From Sunxiuqinia sp963974515 (GTDB lineage Bacteria > Bacteroidota > Bacteroidia > Bacteroidales > Prolixibacteraceae), in the NCBI RefSeq assembly GCF_963974515.1, contig NZ_CAXBDD010000013.1, positions 1-59,065 of the forward strand: a stretch of 59,065 bases of DNA. The letters are read 5' to 3'. The notes below the pieces were generated by a model that made no database searches, had not been told where the DNA came from, and saw only the letters and a list, made by a program, of their open reading frames with translations. The position numbers were made by a program, and so were the translations under genes. Positions 43,112-51,035 of the stretch are shown here, one piece after another (position 1 is the first letter of the stretch; each line of letters starts with the position of its first letter).

Positions 43112-43483
43112 ATGAACAAATTTGAGGTGAAAGAAGAGATGGGTATTATCCAAGCCTGTTTCTATGGGGAAACCAAGCTGGAAGGCTTTGTTAAGTATTT
43201 TCAGGTTCTTGACAAGATGGAGTTATCAGGAAAAATCAGAATTCTGCATGATCACCGCAAATCTACCCCAGGTATGACTCCTGCGGAGCTGGGCGTCTTG
43301 GCTGACCTACTAATAAAGCATCTGTCAAAATTTGAAGAAGTAAGGATCGCATACATCAGTGATACTCCCAAAGGAATTGCGTTGGCGATGCTGCTGAAAG
43401 ATCAATTATCGGTGGTGAATATGAAAACAGAGATCTTTTCAGAGGAAGCATCTGCAATCACATGGCTGAACTTGTATGCCTGA
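43112..43483 (+). CDS. Small SpoIIAA/STAS-like protein
   Basis: A 123-residue cytoplasmic protein beginning MNKFEV. Alternating strands and helices, a central IRILHDHRKSTPGMTPAEL segment and the later VRIAYISDTPKGIALAMLL strand-helix, resemble SpoIIAA-like (STAS superfamily) proteins, which are often paired with sulfate/STAS transporters or lipid binding. It is divergent from the SulP-STAS gene, with 190 bases between them, and converges on the Rrf2 gene with six bases between stops. The assignment is tentative. Confidence 0.6.
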   Translation: MNKFEVKEEMGIIQACFYGETKLEGFVKYFQVLDKMELSGKIRILHDHRKSTPGMTPAELGVLADLLIKHLSKFEEVRIAYISDTPKGIALAMLLKDQLSVVNMKTEIFSEEASAITWLNLYA

Positions 43484-43489
43484 ACTGGT

Positions 43490-43909
43490 TCAATGGTCTA
43501 AAGTGACTTTTTGATCGCGAAGATCTTGCAAGGTTACGCTTTTGAAGTAGTCAACAATCATCGTATTTAGATTCTCCCAAAATCCCTTCACCTGACAATT
43601 ACTCCTGCGGTCGCAGATAAATCCCTTGGCCATACAGTCAATCACACAAATGCCCGGTTCGAATGCATTGTGAATATCAAGCATGGTTATTTCGGCTGGC
43701 GGCCGGGTTAAAATATAGCCGCTTTTTTTTCCTCTGAGGTTGACGATTAAGCCGGCCGTTTTTAGCCCATGAATAATTTGGTCGAGGTATTTGACTGACA
43801 ATCCTTGGTTTACGGCAATGTCCTTTTGGAAAACGCCATTTTGCGATTCGTCCTTGGCAATTTCAAGCATAGCACGAATTCCATACCGGGTTTTGGTACT
43901 AAATTTCAA
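43490..43909 (-). CDS. Rrf2-family transcription regulator with Fe-S type cysteines, TTG start
   Basis: A 139-residue winged-helix regulator. MKFSTKTRYGIRAM is the almost invariant start of Rrf2 proteins, and here the first codon is TTG (43909-43907); no ATG lies upstream in frame, so TTG is real rather than an annotation choice. The helix-turn-helix is near residues 27-50 (QKDIAVNQGLSVKYLDQI). Cys88, Cys92, Cys99 and Cys105 in the loop before the C-terminal helix match the cluster-binding region of IscR/NsrR proteins, which sense Fe-S status, nitric oxide or redox. It lies 20 bases after the YceI-like gene and probably regulates this unit. Confidence 0.9.
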   Translation of the reverse strand: MKFSTKTRYGIRAMLEIAKDESQNGVFQKDIAVNQGLSVKYLDQIIHGLKTAGLIVNLRGKKSGYILTRPPAEITMLDIHNAFEPGICVIDCMAKGFICDRRSNCQVKGFWENLNTMIVDYFKSVTLQDLRDQKVTLDH

Positions 43910-43929
43910 AAGTTGTTTCTTTTTGGTTT

Positions 43930-44505
43930 TTATGAAAATAAAATCCTAAAATTAATAAATATTTCATCCCGAACCTTCACCAGTCCGAAAAACTTGTTGG
44001 GTGGTTTAATATTGAAATCGGTTAACTTTATTTTTAGTTCCCCCGTTAGGCACCATTGGTTTCCGAAACAGGCATCAGAGAACGTTTGGCTTCTAAACTG
44101 TTTGGTGATACCGTTCATGCTGATGCCAATAGTCTTCAGATCTGACTCGCCTGCTTGGTCAAAGGTGATTTCATCCGAGTCGATTTCAATGGTAATTGTC
44201 GGGTATTTGTCAGCGTTAATTAGTTCCAGAAAGTCATTCAGCATTAATTTTGAATCAGCTTCGATCTGATCAGCAGGAATTTCTATTTCAACCATCGAGT
44301 TTCCTTTTCGAAAATCTCCCGGTACTTCACAGAAGTCATTTTCCCGGTATTCCATGTGAAAATCATTCACATTGGTTTTTCCTAAGATGTGAACCTGATC
44401 AAACATGTACCGGCTGAATGTCTCTTTCACGGCAGCCATTTGTCCGGCAACGGGATAGGACAACGTGCACAGAACGATTGCCAGGTATTTGTATCGGATT
44501 TTCAT
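43930..44505 (-). CDS. YceI-like secreted protein (diverged)
   Basis: A 191-residue protein with signal peptide ending near YPVAGQ. The body has the YceI pattern: an HILGKTNVNDFHMEY segment near the start, VEIEIPADQIEADSKLMLNDFLELINADKYPTITI with the lipocalin-like strand pattern, GITKQFR, and a C-terminal LTDFNIKPPNKFFGLVKVRDEI matching the family. YceI folds bind isoprenoids in a beta-barrel. Two cysteines (in SDACFGNQWC) are not usual. It sits between a terminator upstream and the Rrf2 gene downstream, so it may share a transcript with Rrf2. Confidence 0.75.
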   Translation of the reverse strand: MKIRYKYLAIVLCTLSYPVAGQMAAVKETFSRYMFDQVHILGKTNVNDFHMEYRENDFCEVPGDFRKGNSMVEIEIPADQIEADSKLMLNDFLELINADKYPTITIEIDSDEITFDQAGESDLKTIGISMNGITKQFRSQTFSDACFGNQWCLTGELKIKLTDFNIKPPNKFFGLVKVRDEIFINFRILFS

Positions 44506-44538
44506 TTGTCGTGAATCAGCTGTTCTTATTTTTTTGAA

Positions 44539-44578
44539 GTAAAAAAGAAAAGGCAGTCCTGGTCATACAGGACTGCCT
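44539..44578 (-). terminator. Intrinsic terminator between the beta-barrel gene and the YceI-like gene
   Basis: On the minus strand AGGCAGTCCTG (44578-44568) pairs exactly with CAGGACTGCCT (44561-44551), loop six bases, then a T-rich tract (TTTTCTTTTTT). It splits the YceI/barrel transcript from the downstream YceI-like/Rrf2 pair, perhaps partially. Confidence 0.88.
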
Positions 44579-44596
44579 GATTCAAATAATAAGTTT

Positions 44597-45763
44597 TTAG
44601 AATGAAATGGCGGCTTCCAAGACCACACCATTAAATTTCCCACCAGCAATTGCTCCGTGAGCAGCACCATCATATTCCTGATTCACATAGTCAAGCTTCA
44701 TCGTTACATAGTCAATCATTCGCCAGCCACCGCCAATGTTGGTGCGAGTCACTTCAGAGCCATCATTGTTTGATACTTTATTCAAACGAGTGCCGAAGTA
44801 GAAGTCGCCAACATTATAGATTGCCTGAAGGGCCGTTTGGGTGAAATGTTGGTCGTTTCCACCTTTAACGCCTTTCATGTTTTCGTAAATTCCAAACAGT
44901 TCAAGGCCATGAAACTGCACAAACAGGTTGGCCATGTAGCTATTCATCTCCGTTTGTCCTCCACCCGGACTCCAGCGTCCTGAGCGAAAGTTGTCGCCTT
45001 CGGCCGAAGCCAGTTGCATCACGTTGTAGTAACGGGCACCGGCACGGTCACCATCCCAGAGGGTCGATCCGCTGTGGCCTTCGCCAACGTGGTAGCCCGA
45101 AAGGTTTGCACGCACCCGCAAATCTTCGTTAATGTTGGTATCGTAGCCCAGTTTCCAATGGAAAACAAGCTCATCACCAATATCATTTCCACGTCCGTAG
45201 TTCATGCGTCCGTTGTTGGTTCCCACCAAAGCTAAGATCCCATTGTTGCGGTACATCACTTCCAATCCGGGATTGGTGGTGTAGTTATCCATAATCCAGT
45301 TGCCTACAAAAGGGTTGTTGGTAACGGCGGCGTTGTTGCTGCGGAAAAAATGCGCATCGCCATAGTTTGGGTTCATCACTCCGGCTTTAATGGTCAGGTA
45401 CTGCATCAAATCATCGGCAGCCGGTAAAAAGGGCAGGTTATCAATGGTCAGGTATCCACCTTCGACCCACGCCTCATTGTGGTGGCGCGAGGACATGTAG
45501 TTGTTGATGTACAACTGAATTCCCGGTGCCAAGTCGGCTGTAATGTTCAGGTTGGCTGTTGGTAAATTGAAGTTATTTTTTAGGTCAATCAATTCAGCGT
45601 CAGCCTCGTGGTCGAGCCACTGAAGTTGAAGAGCGAAATCAGCTCCAACTTTAACTTTCAGATCAGAAAAATCTTGAGGATCTATTTTTTCAGCTTCGAA
45701 TTGCTGGGCAAAACTTGTTATTGCGATCAATAAACTAGCAATAATTACTGTAATCTTTCTCAT
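44597..45763 (-). CDS. Outer-membrane beta-barrel (porin-like) protein
   Basis: A 388-residue protein with a clear signal peptide (IIASLLIAITSFAQQ) and a terminal phenylalanine (AAISF), both usual for outer-membrane barrels. The body shows many alternating amphipathic strands with aromatic ends and loops rich in Asn, Gly and Asp. NYGDAHFFRSNNAAV and GLEVMYRNNGILALVG are typical of Bacteroidota phosphate/porin-type barrels, but I do not assign a substrate. It lies between two YceI-type genes on the same strand, 42 bases after the first. Co-transcription with the upstream YceI gene is likely. Confidence 0.78.
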   Translation of the reverse strand: MRKITVIIASLLIAITSFAQQFEAEKIDPQDFSDLKVKVGADFALQLQWLDHEADAELIDLKNNFNLPTANLNITADLAPGIQLYINNYMSSRHHNEAWVEGGYLTIDNLPFLPAADDLMQYLTIKAGVMNPNYGDAHFFRSNNAAVTNNPFVGNWIMDNYTTNPGLEVMYRNNGILALVGTNNGRMNYGRGNDIGDELVFHWKLGYDTNINEDLRVRANLSGYHVGEGHSGSTLWDGDRAGARYYNVMQLASAEGDNFRSGRWSPGGGQTEMNSYMANLFVQFHGLELFGIYENMKGVKGGNDQHFTQTALQAIYNVGDFYFGTRLNKVSNNDGSEVTRTNIGGGWRMIDYVTMKLDYVNQEYDGAAHGAIAGGKFNGVVLEAAISF

Positions 45764-45805
45764 AATTGATAATTAAATTAAATTTAAAATACTTCTCTCT
45801 CTCTA

Positions 45806-46378
45806 CTATTTGTTATAGACTAATTTATATTCAACTTTAATTTCATTTCCGGTTTTAATTGTTCCCATCATTGCCGTTGGAGGTTCAACGCCAAAGTCTG
45901 TCATTTTCAGGTCTAAAATGCCTTCAACCAGAATTTTTCCACTTCCATTTGTTAACTTGAAATCGTCAGCAACTTTTTGGGTTTTTCCGGCAATGGTCAG
46001 CTCCATCTGCACAGTTCCGGAATTTCCGTTTTGTGAGACCTGAAGCAGTTTAGCTTTAATTTGCGGAAATTTCTCTTCCTTCAAAGCTTCCCAAGCTTTT
46101 TTGTTCATGATGTTTTTGTCGCTTTCAATTGACGCAACACCCACTGTGAAACTACCTGATGTTAGCCTTTCGAGTGACTGGTCTTCCTGGAGGGTGAAAG
46201 AGCTGGTTGATGCTTTCACATTCATTTCCCAATCATGAATTGTCGAGGTGCCCTTTACGAGGATCGAACTGTTTTTTGAATCCAGTTTATACTGAACTTG
46301 TGCCATGGTTGCTAAACTTGCAACAGCAAATAGCATTGCTAATGCACTAAATCTAAAGCTTCTAATTATTGTCTTCAT
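45806..46378 (-). CDS. YceI family periplasmic protein
   Basis: A 190-residue protein with a signal peptide ending near ATMAQ. YQ-type start VQYKLDSKNSSILVKGTSTIHDW, the SFTVGVASIESDKNIMNKKAWEALK region, the VQMELTIAGKTQKV strand and a final TDFGVEPPTAMMGTIKTGNEIKVEYKL fit the YceI lipocalin-like fold, whose members bind polyprenyl or quinone-type lipids. It is the first gene of the unit and is preceded by a textbook promoter with an overlapping palindrome. It is more typical of the family than its downstream paralogue. Confidence 0.9.
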   Translation of the reverse strand: MKTIIRSFRFSALAMLFAVASLATMAQVQYKLDSKNSSILVKGTSTIHDWEMNVKASTSSFTLQEDQSLERLTSGSFTVGVASIESDKNIMNKKAWEALKEEKFPQIKAKLLQVSQNGNSGTVQMELTIAGKTQKVADDFKLTNGSGKILVEGILDLKMTDFGVEPPTAMMGTIKTGNEIKVEYKLVYNK

Positions 46379-46410
46379 ATTATCCTACCTTTCCTACTGT
46401 TTTAGTAGCA

Positions 46411-46442
46411 CAAACATAGAAACAATTTGCATTTCCGCAAAT
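46411..46442 (-). promoter_or_regulatory. Textbook promoter with overlapping palindrome before YceI
   Basis: Minus-strand TTTG (46441-46438), 19 bases, TATGTTTG (46418-46411), giving a start near 46405 and a 27-base leader. ATTTGC (46425-46430) and GCAAAT (46437-46442) form a palindrome covering the upstream element; it may be an operator, possibly of the Rrf2 protein in this unit. Confidence 0.8.
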
Positions 46443-46556
46443 GACAGAGGTTGCAAGACAATTAATTTAGAAGCGGACTAGATTGTCTTATTTTCATAAT
46501 GTAATAGGAGACAGCAGGATAGTATTTTTGGAAAGTCGGATATGAAACAATAATAA

Positions 46557-48011
46557 TCAAGAAATATTTTCCAATATGTCAACCAAATGCTTCCAGAACT
46601 TGTCGACGGTGTGAATATTGATCCGCTCGTCGGGTGAATGGGCGCCCAAAATGGTTGGTCCAATGGACACCATGTCCAGATCAGGGTACTTTTCTAGAAA
46701 TAGCCCACATTCAAGCCCGGCATGAATGGATCGTACAATTGGTTTTTCGCCAAACAACTTTATATATGAGTCGACTGCGATTTTGAGGATAGGGCTGGAT
46801 GGGTTAGGAGTCCAGCCGGGATATCCATCGGAGTGTTTGACTTTGGCTCCAGCAAGTTCGAACACCGAGCGAGCCATTTCAGATGCAAAATACTTGCGGC
46901 TTTCTATTTCGCTGCGTTGGCTGGTGGTTATGAGCAGGTTATTTTTGTCGACGAATTTAACGGATGCCAGGTTGGTCGAGGTTTCAACCATATCTTTCAT
47001 GCGGGTGCTCATCTCCAGTACACCATGAGGGCAGGCATACAACAAGTTGAGTAAGTTTTCCTGGCTGGCTTGCGTAAGCACTTTTTCCGGAACAAGGGTA
47101 GAGCTTTGGTCTACAACCAGGTTGGGTTCCGTTCGCTCATATTCAAACTCAACATCGGCTGAAAACATATTGATCTCGGCAACCAGTTGTTCCTTTTGTA
47201 CGCTAGGTACAATTACCGTAGCCGTTGCTTCCCGGGCAATGGCATTGCGCAAGTTGCCTCCATCGAAATCAGCAATTCGAACACCATACTTTCGGATGGC
47301 TTGCCACAGGAAGCGGGTCAGTATTTTTATGGCGTTTCCGCGTCCCTTATGAATGTCATCACCCGAATGGCCGCCCATTAAACCTTTCACCATAATTTTC
47401 ATGGCAAATGATTTTCCCGGTGTCTTCTCTTTTTCAATGCTGAGTGTTCCCAATGTATCGACTCCACCAGCGCAGCCAATAAATAACTCTCCATCATCTT
47501 CTGAGTCAAGGTTGATTAAGATTTTCCCGCCCAAAAAATCGGGTTGCAGGGCAAACGCACCGCTCAATCCGGTTTCTTCATCCACCGTAACCAGGCATTC
47601 AATAGGACCGTGTGCAATATTGTTTGAAGTTAGAATGGCCATTTGGGCCGCTATACCAATGCCATCGTCGGCGCCTAAGGTTGTTCCATCGGCTTTCACC
47701 CATTCGCCATCCACTACCGGAACAATGGCCTCTGTATCAAAATTGAATATTTTGTCACTGTTTTTCTCGCAAACCATATCCATGTGCGATTGCAGCACAA
47801 CGGTGGGTAAATTTTCTTTCCCGGCAGTTGCCGCCTTGCAAATCAATATATTACCAATCTTGTCCGATTTGGCTTTCAGCCCATTTTGTGCGGCAAAATT
47901 GAGGAGAAAGGCGCGGATTTTTTCTTCTTTCTTTGATGGCCGTGGAACCTGGCAAATCGCTTCAAAATAGTCCCATAAGGGTTGTGGCTGGAGTTTATCG
48001 AGTTTTTTCAT
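46557..48011 (-). CDS. pepD: Aminoacyl-histidine dipeptidase (M20)
   Basis: A 484-residue cytoplasmic zinc peptidase; the ATG at 48011 (MKKLDKL) gives the usual family length of about 485. Metal and catalytic residues are visible in LQSHMDMVCEK (His and Asp), GADDGIG (bridging Asp), DEETGLSGAF (general base Glu and ligand), LINLDSED and a late IHAGLECG. It cuts dipeptides such as carnosine-like X-His and other unblocked dipeptides. A short hairpin (TCCGC/GCGGA near 48037-48050) lies in its 5' leader. It appears monocistronic. Confidence 0.95.
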   Translation of the reverse strand: MKKLDKLQPQPLWDYFEAICQVPRPSKKEEKIRAFLLNFAAQNGLKAKSDKIGNILICKAATAGKENLPTVVLQSHMDMVCEKNSDKIFNFDTEAIVPVVDGEWVKADGTTLGADDGIGIAAQMAILTSNNIAHGPIECLVTVDEETGLSGAFALQPDFLGGKILINLDSEDDGELFIGCAGGVDTLGTLSIEKEKTPGKSFAMKIMVKGLMGGHSGDDIHKGRGNAIKILTRFLWQAIRKYGVRIADFDGGNLRNAIAREATATVIVPSVQKEQLVAEINMFSADVEFEYERTEPNLVVDQSSTLVPEKVLTQASQENLLNLLYACPHGVLEMSTRMKDMVETSTNLASVKFVDKNNLLITTSQRSEIESRKYFASEMARSVFELAGAKVKHSDGYPGWTPNPSSPILKIAVDSYIKLFGEKPIVRSIHAGLECGLFLEKYPDLDMVSIGPTILGAHSPDERINIHTVDKFWKHLVDILENIS

Positions 48012-48149
48012 ATGATTAGATTGTTTTTTATATGGTCCGCCGCTTGCGGATGGAACTCGCACTTTAATTATTTCCTTTTGCGTTGACTAAACATGCTTGT
48101 TTCAAGTGTGGTACGTTTTCAACAAAGAACAATTTTCTTCATAAAATGA

Positions 48150-49301
48150 TCAGTTGTATTTGTTGAAATATTGACTCAGCCGATCGGTCAAGCGGGCATA
48201 AATCGGTCTGGTAAATTCAACAAACAAATCTTGCGGTCCTGGGGGGGGGACAGCTTTATTGTTGATGATCCGGACCTGTTGTTCGGTCAGGACACCTTCG
48301 TCGCCAACAAAAATACCATATTGATTTTGCCACAAAAACTCGCCTGGCACCTCTTCGCTGAGAATTAGCTTTTGCGTCTCAAACTCTTCAATCTTTACGT
48401 TGAGCAGCCCTTGTGATGCCACTTCATCGGTAATAATTTTGATTTTACCCCTCAGTCGTTCCTGTCTTTTTTCGATGCGCGTTGAATCGCGGCTAACCTT
48501 AACTTCTACCTCTCGTTCAACCACACGGTCAAGGGTTTCCTCTTTTTCAAAATGCTGCGGTTGACCTACAAAAAAGTCATAAAATTCCATTCGAACAACC
48601 ATGTCGGGATATTGAACCTGCTGCTTTTCGGCCTCTTCGGGGGTGTAAAACGCGACAAAACCTGAACTTGGAAACCGCTGTTTCATTCGGTTGATGACTT
48701 GTTCGTAAAAGAATTCGGAGGATAATTCATACCGTTTCAATGGCAGTGCAACGGATTCGAGAATGACGTGAATGGTTGCCCGGTCTTTGGCTTCATACAT
48801 TTTTTCCAAAACATCTTTGTATGAGGGAACCAAGTTGTCGGCCTGTGAAAAGTGATAATAAGCTTCTTTTGCATCTTCGCGATTTGGGCGCGATAAGCTG
48901 ATGAGACCAGCCTGGTAGCGTTCTTCAGCCGCCCGCTCGGTGGCCTGGCTCAGTTCAGCGGTGTACATTTTGGGCGACGACACCAGGCCACGTGCAGCCG
49001 GAACCCGCCGGATCAGGTTGCTCAGGTGGTTGACTCTGTTCATGATGTTGAGTGTTTTTCCCCATTTAAAGGCATCATTTCCACTCAGAATATGGTCAAT
49101 TTCTTCTTGGTAATATTCCATCGCCAGCGAATAACCATCACTGACCACTTGTTTGGCTTTTTTATTGTTCGGGTCGCTGCTAAGCCGATTGACGGCTTTT
49201 TCTATGGCTTCAATATAATCGCCCCGATCCAATGCTTTTTTTCCTGAAGAGCAGGCGCCAACCAAAAGCATCACTAAAATGATAGATCCCCATTTTTTCA
49301 T
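48150..49301 (-). CDS. Lipoprotein with N-terminal TPR-like helices, unknown function
   Basis: About 383 residues starting at the ATG 49301 (MKKWGSI). The lipobox VGACSSG gives a lipidated cysteine near residue 17. The first part contains a TPR-like unit (ALDRGDYIEAIEKAVNRLSSDPNNKKAKQVV) and helical segments to about residue 190. The C-terminal half is rich in charged strands (VEREVEVKVSRDSTRIEKRQ) and ends with PPPGPQDLFVEFTRPIYARLTDRL. I recognise the general type from Bacteroidota genomes but not a named function. An envelope scaffold role is plausible. Confidence 0.72.
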   Translation of the reverse strand: MKKWGSIILVMLLVGACSSGKKALDRGDYIEAIEKAVNRLSSDPNNKKAKQVVSDGYSLAMEYYQEEIDHILSGNDAFKWGKTLNIMNRVNHLSNLIRRVPAARGLVSSPKMYTAELSQATERAAEERYQAGLISLSRPNREDAKEAYYHFSQADNLVPSYKDVLEKMYEAKDRATIHVILESVALPLKRYELSSEFFYEQVINRMKQRFPSSGFVAFYTPEEAEKQQVQYPDMVVRMEFYDFFVGQPQHFEKEETLDRVVEREVEVKVSRDSTRIEKRQERLRGKIKIITDEVASQGLLNVKIEEFETQKLILSEEVPGEFLWQNQYGIFVGDEGVLTEQQVRIINNKAVPPPGPQDLFVEFTRPIYARLTDRLSQYFNKYN

Positions 49302-49370
49302 AAGTCCTAAGCTGTTTGTCATTTGAATGGGCTAAAAGTAACGATTTTTTTTATGCATCCTCTTCTCCTG

Positions 49371-50168
49371 TTACAGGATATACGCCAGGCGTAGTCCTTG
49401 TATGTGTCCTGTTGAGAATGGCAGGACGGCTACCCGTTTGGTTTTATTGTGTTTGCCACTCACTAAATTTCCCACGGCTATTCCCAGTGCGGCTCCTCCA
49501 GCTATGTCGCTTAACCAATGACGGTTGTCGTAAATTCGAGATAGCCCGGCGGCTGTAGCAATCGAGTAGGAGATGATTGGTACAACTGGCGTGTCTGAAT
49601 ACTGGTTGGCAATAACCGACGCCACCGCAAAAACCGCTGTCGTATGGCCCGATGGTAGGGCCGAACCTTTGAATGGGCCATTAAATTGAAACGGATCGTC
49701 GCCGGAGCTTGGACGAGACCTGCCAATCAGGCGCTTGGGAATTTGTAGGAACAGGCTGGCCAGTACAAAACTCTCGCCGGCTAGTAGCGCCGTGGACTGA
49801 CTTTTCCTGTTTTTTGTCAATAAACCGTAGCCCATCAAACCGCCCATCATAGCGAGAGAGTATTCAGCACCCCAAGGTTCCAGGAAATTGGCAGATATTC
49901 GCTCGCCTGACCTGCCGGCATGTTGATTCCAGTTCTGAAAGGCCTCTTGTACGGGGTCATCAACCAAAAACAGGGCCGCCACCGATGCTGAAACTGCGCC
50001 AAAGGTTGCCCAGTCGTGCCCATCCCAGTGGGCAGGAGCAGTGAACAGGGTTTTAGTATCGTTCCATCCTTTTTTGATAAACGCCCGGTCTAATTGGAGC
50101 GAATCAACCTGGGCTGTTAGAACAAGCGGAGCCAAAAACAAAAGCAGCAGCAGTTTACTCTTCTTCAT
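49371..50168 (-). CDS. PAP2-family (type 2 phosphatidic acid phosphatase) membrane enzyme
   Basis: A 265-residue protein from the ATG 50168 (MKKSKLL), with a signal-like first helix ending near VLTAQV. The three phosphatase motifs are KRLIGRSRP, PSGHTTAV and SRIYDNRHWLSD, which supply the active-site lysine/arginines, serine/glycine/histidine and the nucleophilic histidine with its aspartate. Members dephosphorylate lipid phosphates such as undecaprenyl pyrophosphate, lipid A or phosphatidic acid in the periplasmic face. The substrate is unknown. It is not linked to lipid genes here. Confidence 0.9.
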   Translation of the reverse strand: MKKSKLLLLLFLAPLVLTAQVDSLQLDRAFIKKGWNDTKTLFTAPAHWDGHDWATFGAVSASVAALFLVDDPVQEAFQNWNQHAGRSGERISANFLEPWGAEYSLAMMGGLMGYGLLTKNRKSQSTALLAGESFVLASLFLQIPKRLIGRSRPSSGDDPFQFNGPFKGSALPSGHTTAVFAVASVIANQYSDTPVVPIISYSIATAAGLSRIYDNRHWLSDIAGGAALGIAVGNLVSGKHNKTKRVAVLPFSTGHIQGLRLAYIL

Positions 50169-50364
50169 AAACCTTGAGGTAAAAGTCTGATTTTTCAATT
50201 TTCCGATAGCAAAAATCACAACAAAATTCAACCCGCAACACGGGAATTAATGATTTGTGAAGTTCAGCCAGGAATGTCGATACAATAATCACAACTTTTG
50301 CTGAAGGAAACAAATTTTCGCGCTGGTTGGGGGACTTTTTCTGGCTAAAAAACACAAATTAGGA

Positions 50365-50372
50365 TAACTTTG
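50365..50372 (+). promoter_or_regulatory. Candidate -7 box (TAACTTTG) of the pentapeptide-repeat gene
   Basis: It matches TAnnTTTG and gives a leader of about 14 bases before the ATG at 50392. No clear upstream TTTG. Confidence 0.5.
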
Positions 50373-50391
50373 CGGACAAAGAAAGATACCG

Positions 50392-50967
50392 ATGATTGAA
50401 CAAGCAAATTTCGATAAGACCTATACCCAAGTTGATTTTGCAAAAGAACGGCTTGCCGGTTGCGAGTTTGACGGCTGCCGATTTATGAATTGCTTGTTTT
50501 CGAACGGTGATTTGACTGGGACAGATTTTCTGGATTGCAGCTTTGAAGATTGTAACTTCATGTTGGTCAAAATCAGTGCAACTGGTCTGAAAGATGTTCG
50601 CTTTAAACGGTGTAAACTGATGGGCTTTGATTTCAGCCAGTGCAGCGATTTTCTGTTTCAGGTGGCGTTTGACTCGTGTCAACTCGATTATGCATTGTTT
50701 TCTAAAAAGAAAATGAAGCAAACCCGCTTTGAGCATTGTTCCCTCACTGAATGCGATTTTACTGCATGTCAGTTAGTTGAATCAGTATTCGAAGATTGTA
50801 TTCTCACTGGGTCAACATTCTTTCGAAGCAGGCTTGAAAAGGCAGATTTTCGAACAGCAATTGGCTTTTCCATCGACCCGGAGGAAAACTATCTGAAAAA
50901 GGCCCGGTTTTCGCACTCCGGCTTAGCTGGCTTGCTTGGGAAATATGATCTGCGAATCGAAGCTTAA
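50392..50967 (+). CDS. Cysteine-rich pentapeptide-repeat protein
   Basis: A 191-residue protein built of A(D/N)LXX-type pentapeptide repeats forming a right-handed quadrilateral beta-helix, with an irregular stretch near residues 160-178. About twelve cysteines occur, many at the position before the central Phe/Leu (GCRF, NCLF, DCSF, DCNF, EHCSL, ECDF), which would stack inside or along one face. Relatives in Bacteroidota are annotated as pentapeptide-repeat proteins, sometimes resembling McbG or Qnr, which protect gyrase; no resistance role can be claimed. It is soluble and stands alone, with a convergent lipoprotein gene downstream. Confidence 0.9.
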   Translation: MIEQANFDKTYTQVDFAKERLAGCEFDGCRFMNCLFSNGDLTGTDFLDCSFEDCNFMLVKISATGLKDVRFKRCKLMGFDFSQCSDFLFQVAFDSCQLDYALFSKKKMKQTRFEHCSLTECDFTACQLVESVFEDCILTGSTFFRSRLEKADFRTAIGFSIDPEENYLKKARFSHSGLAGLLGKYDLRIEA

Positions 50968-51035
50968 GTCTTAGATACTTCAATTGGCAGGAGATATTTA
51001 GAAAAATTTCAAACTCAGTATTATTTTTCGGTGAA

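Noticed and set aside
47353..47970. 205-codon plus-strand ORF opposite pepD
   Set aside because: Complete overlap with pepD, which has all catalytic motifs; composition of a shadow frame.
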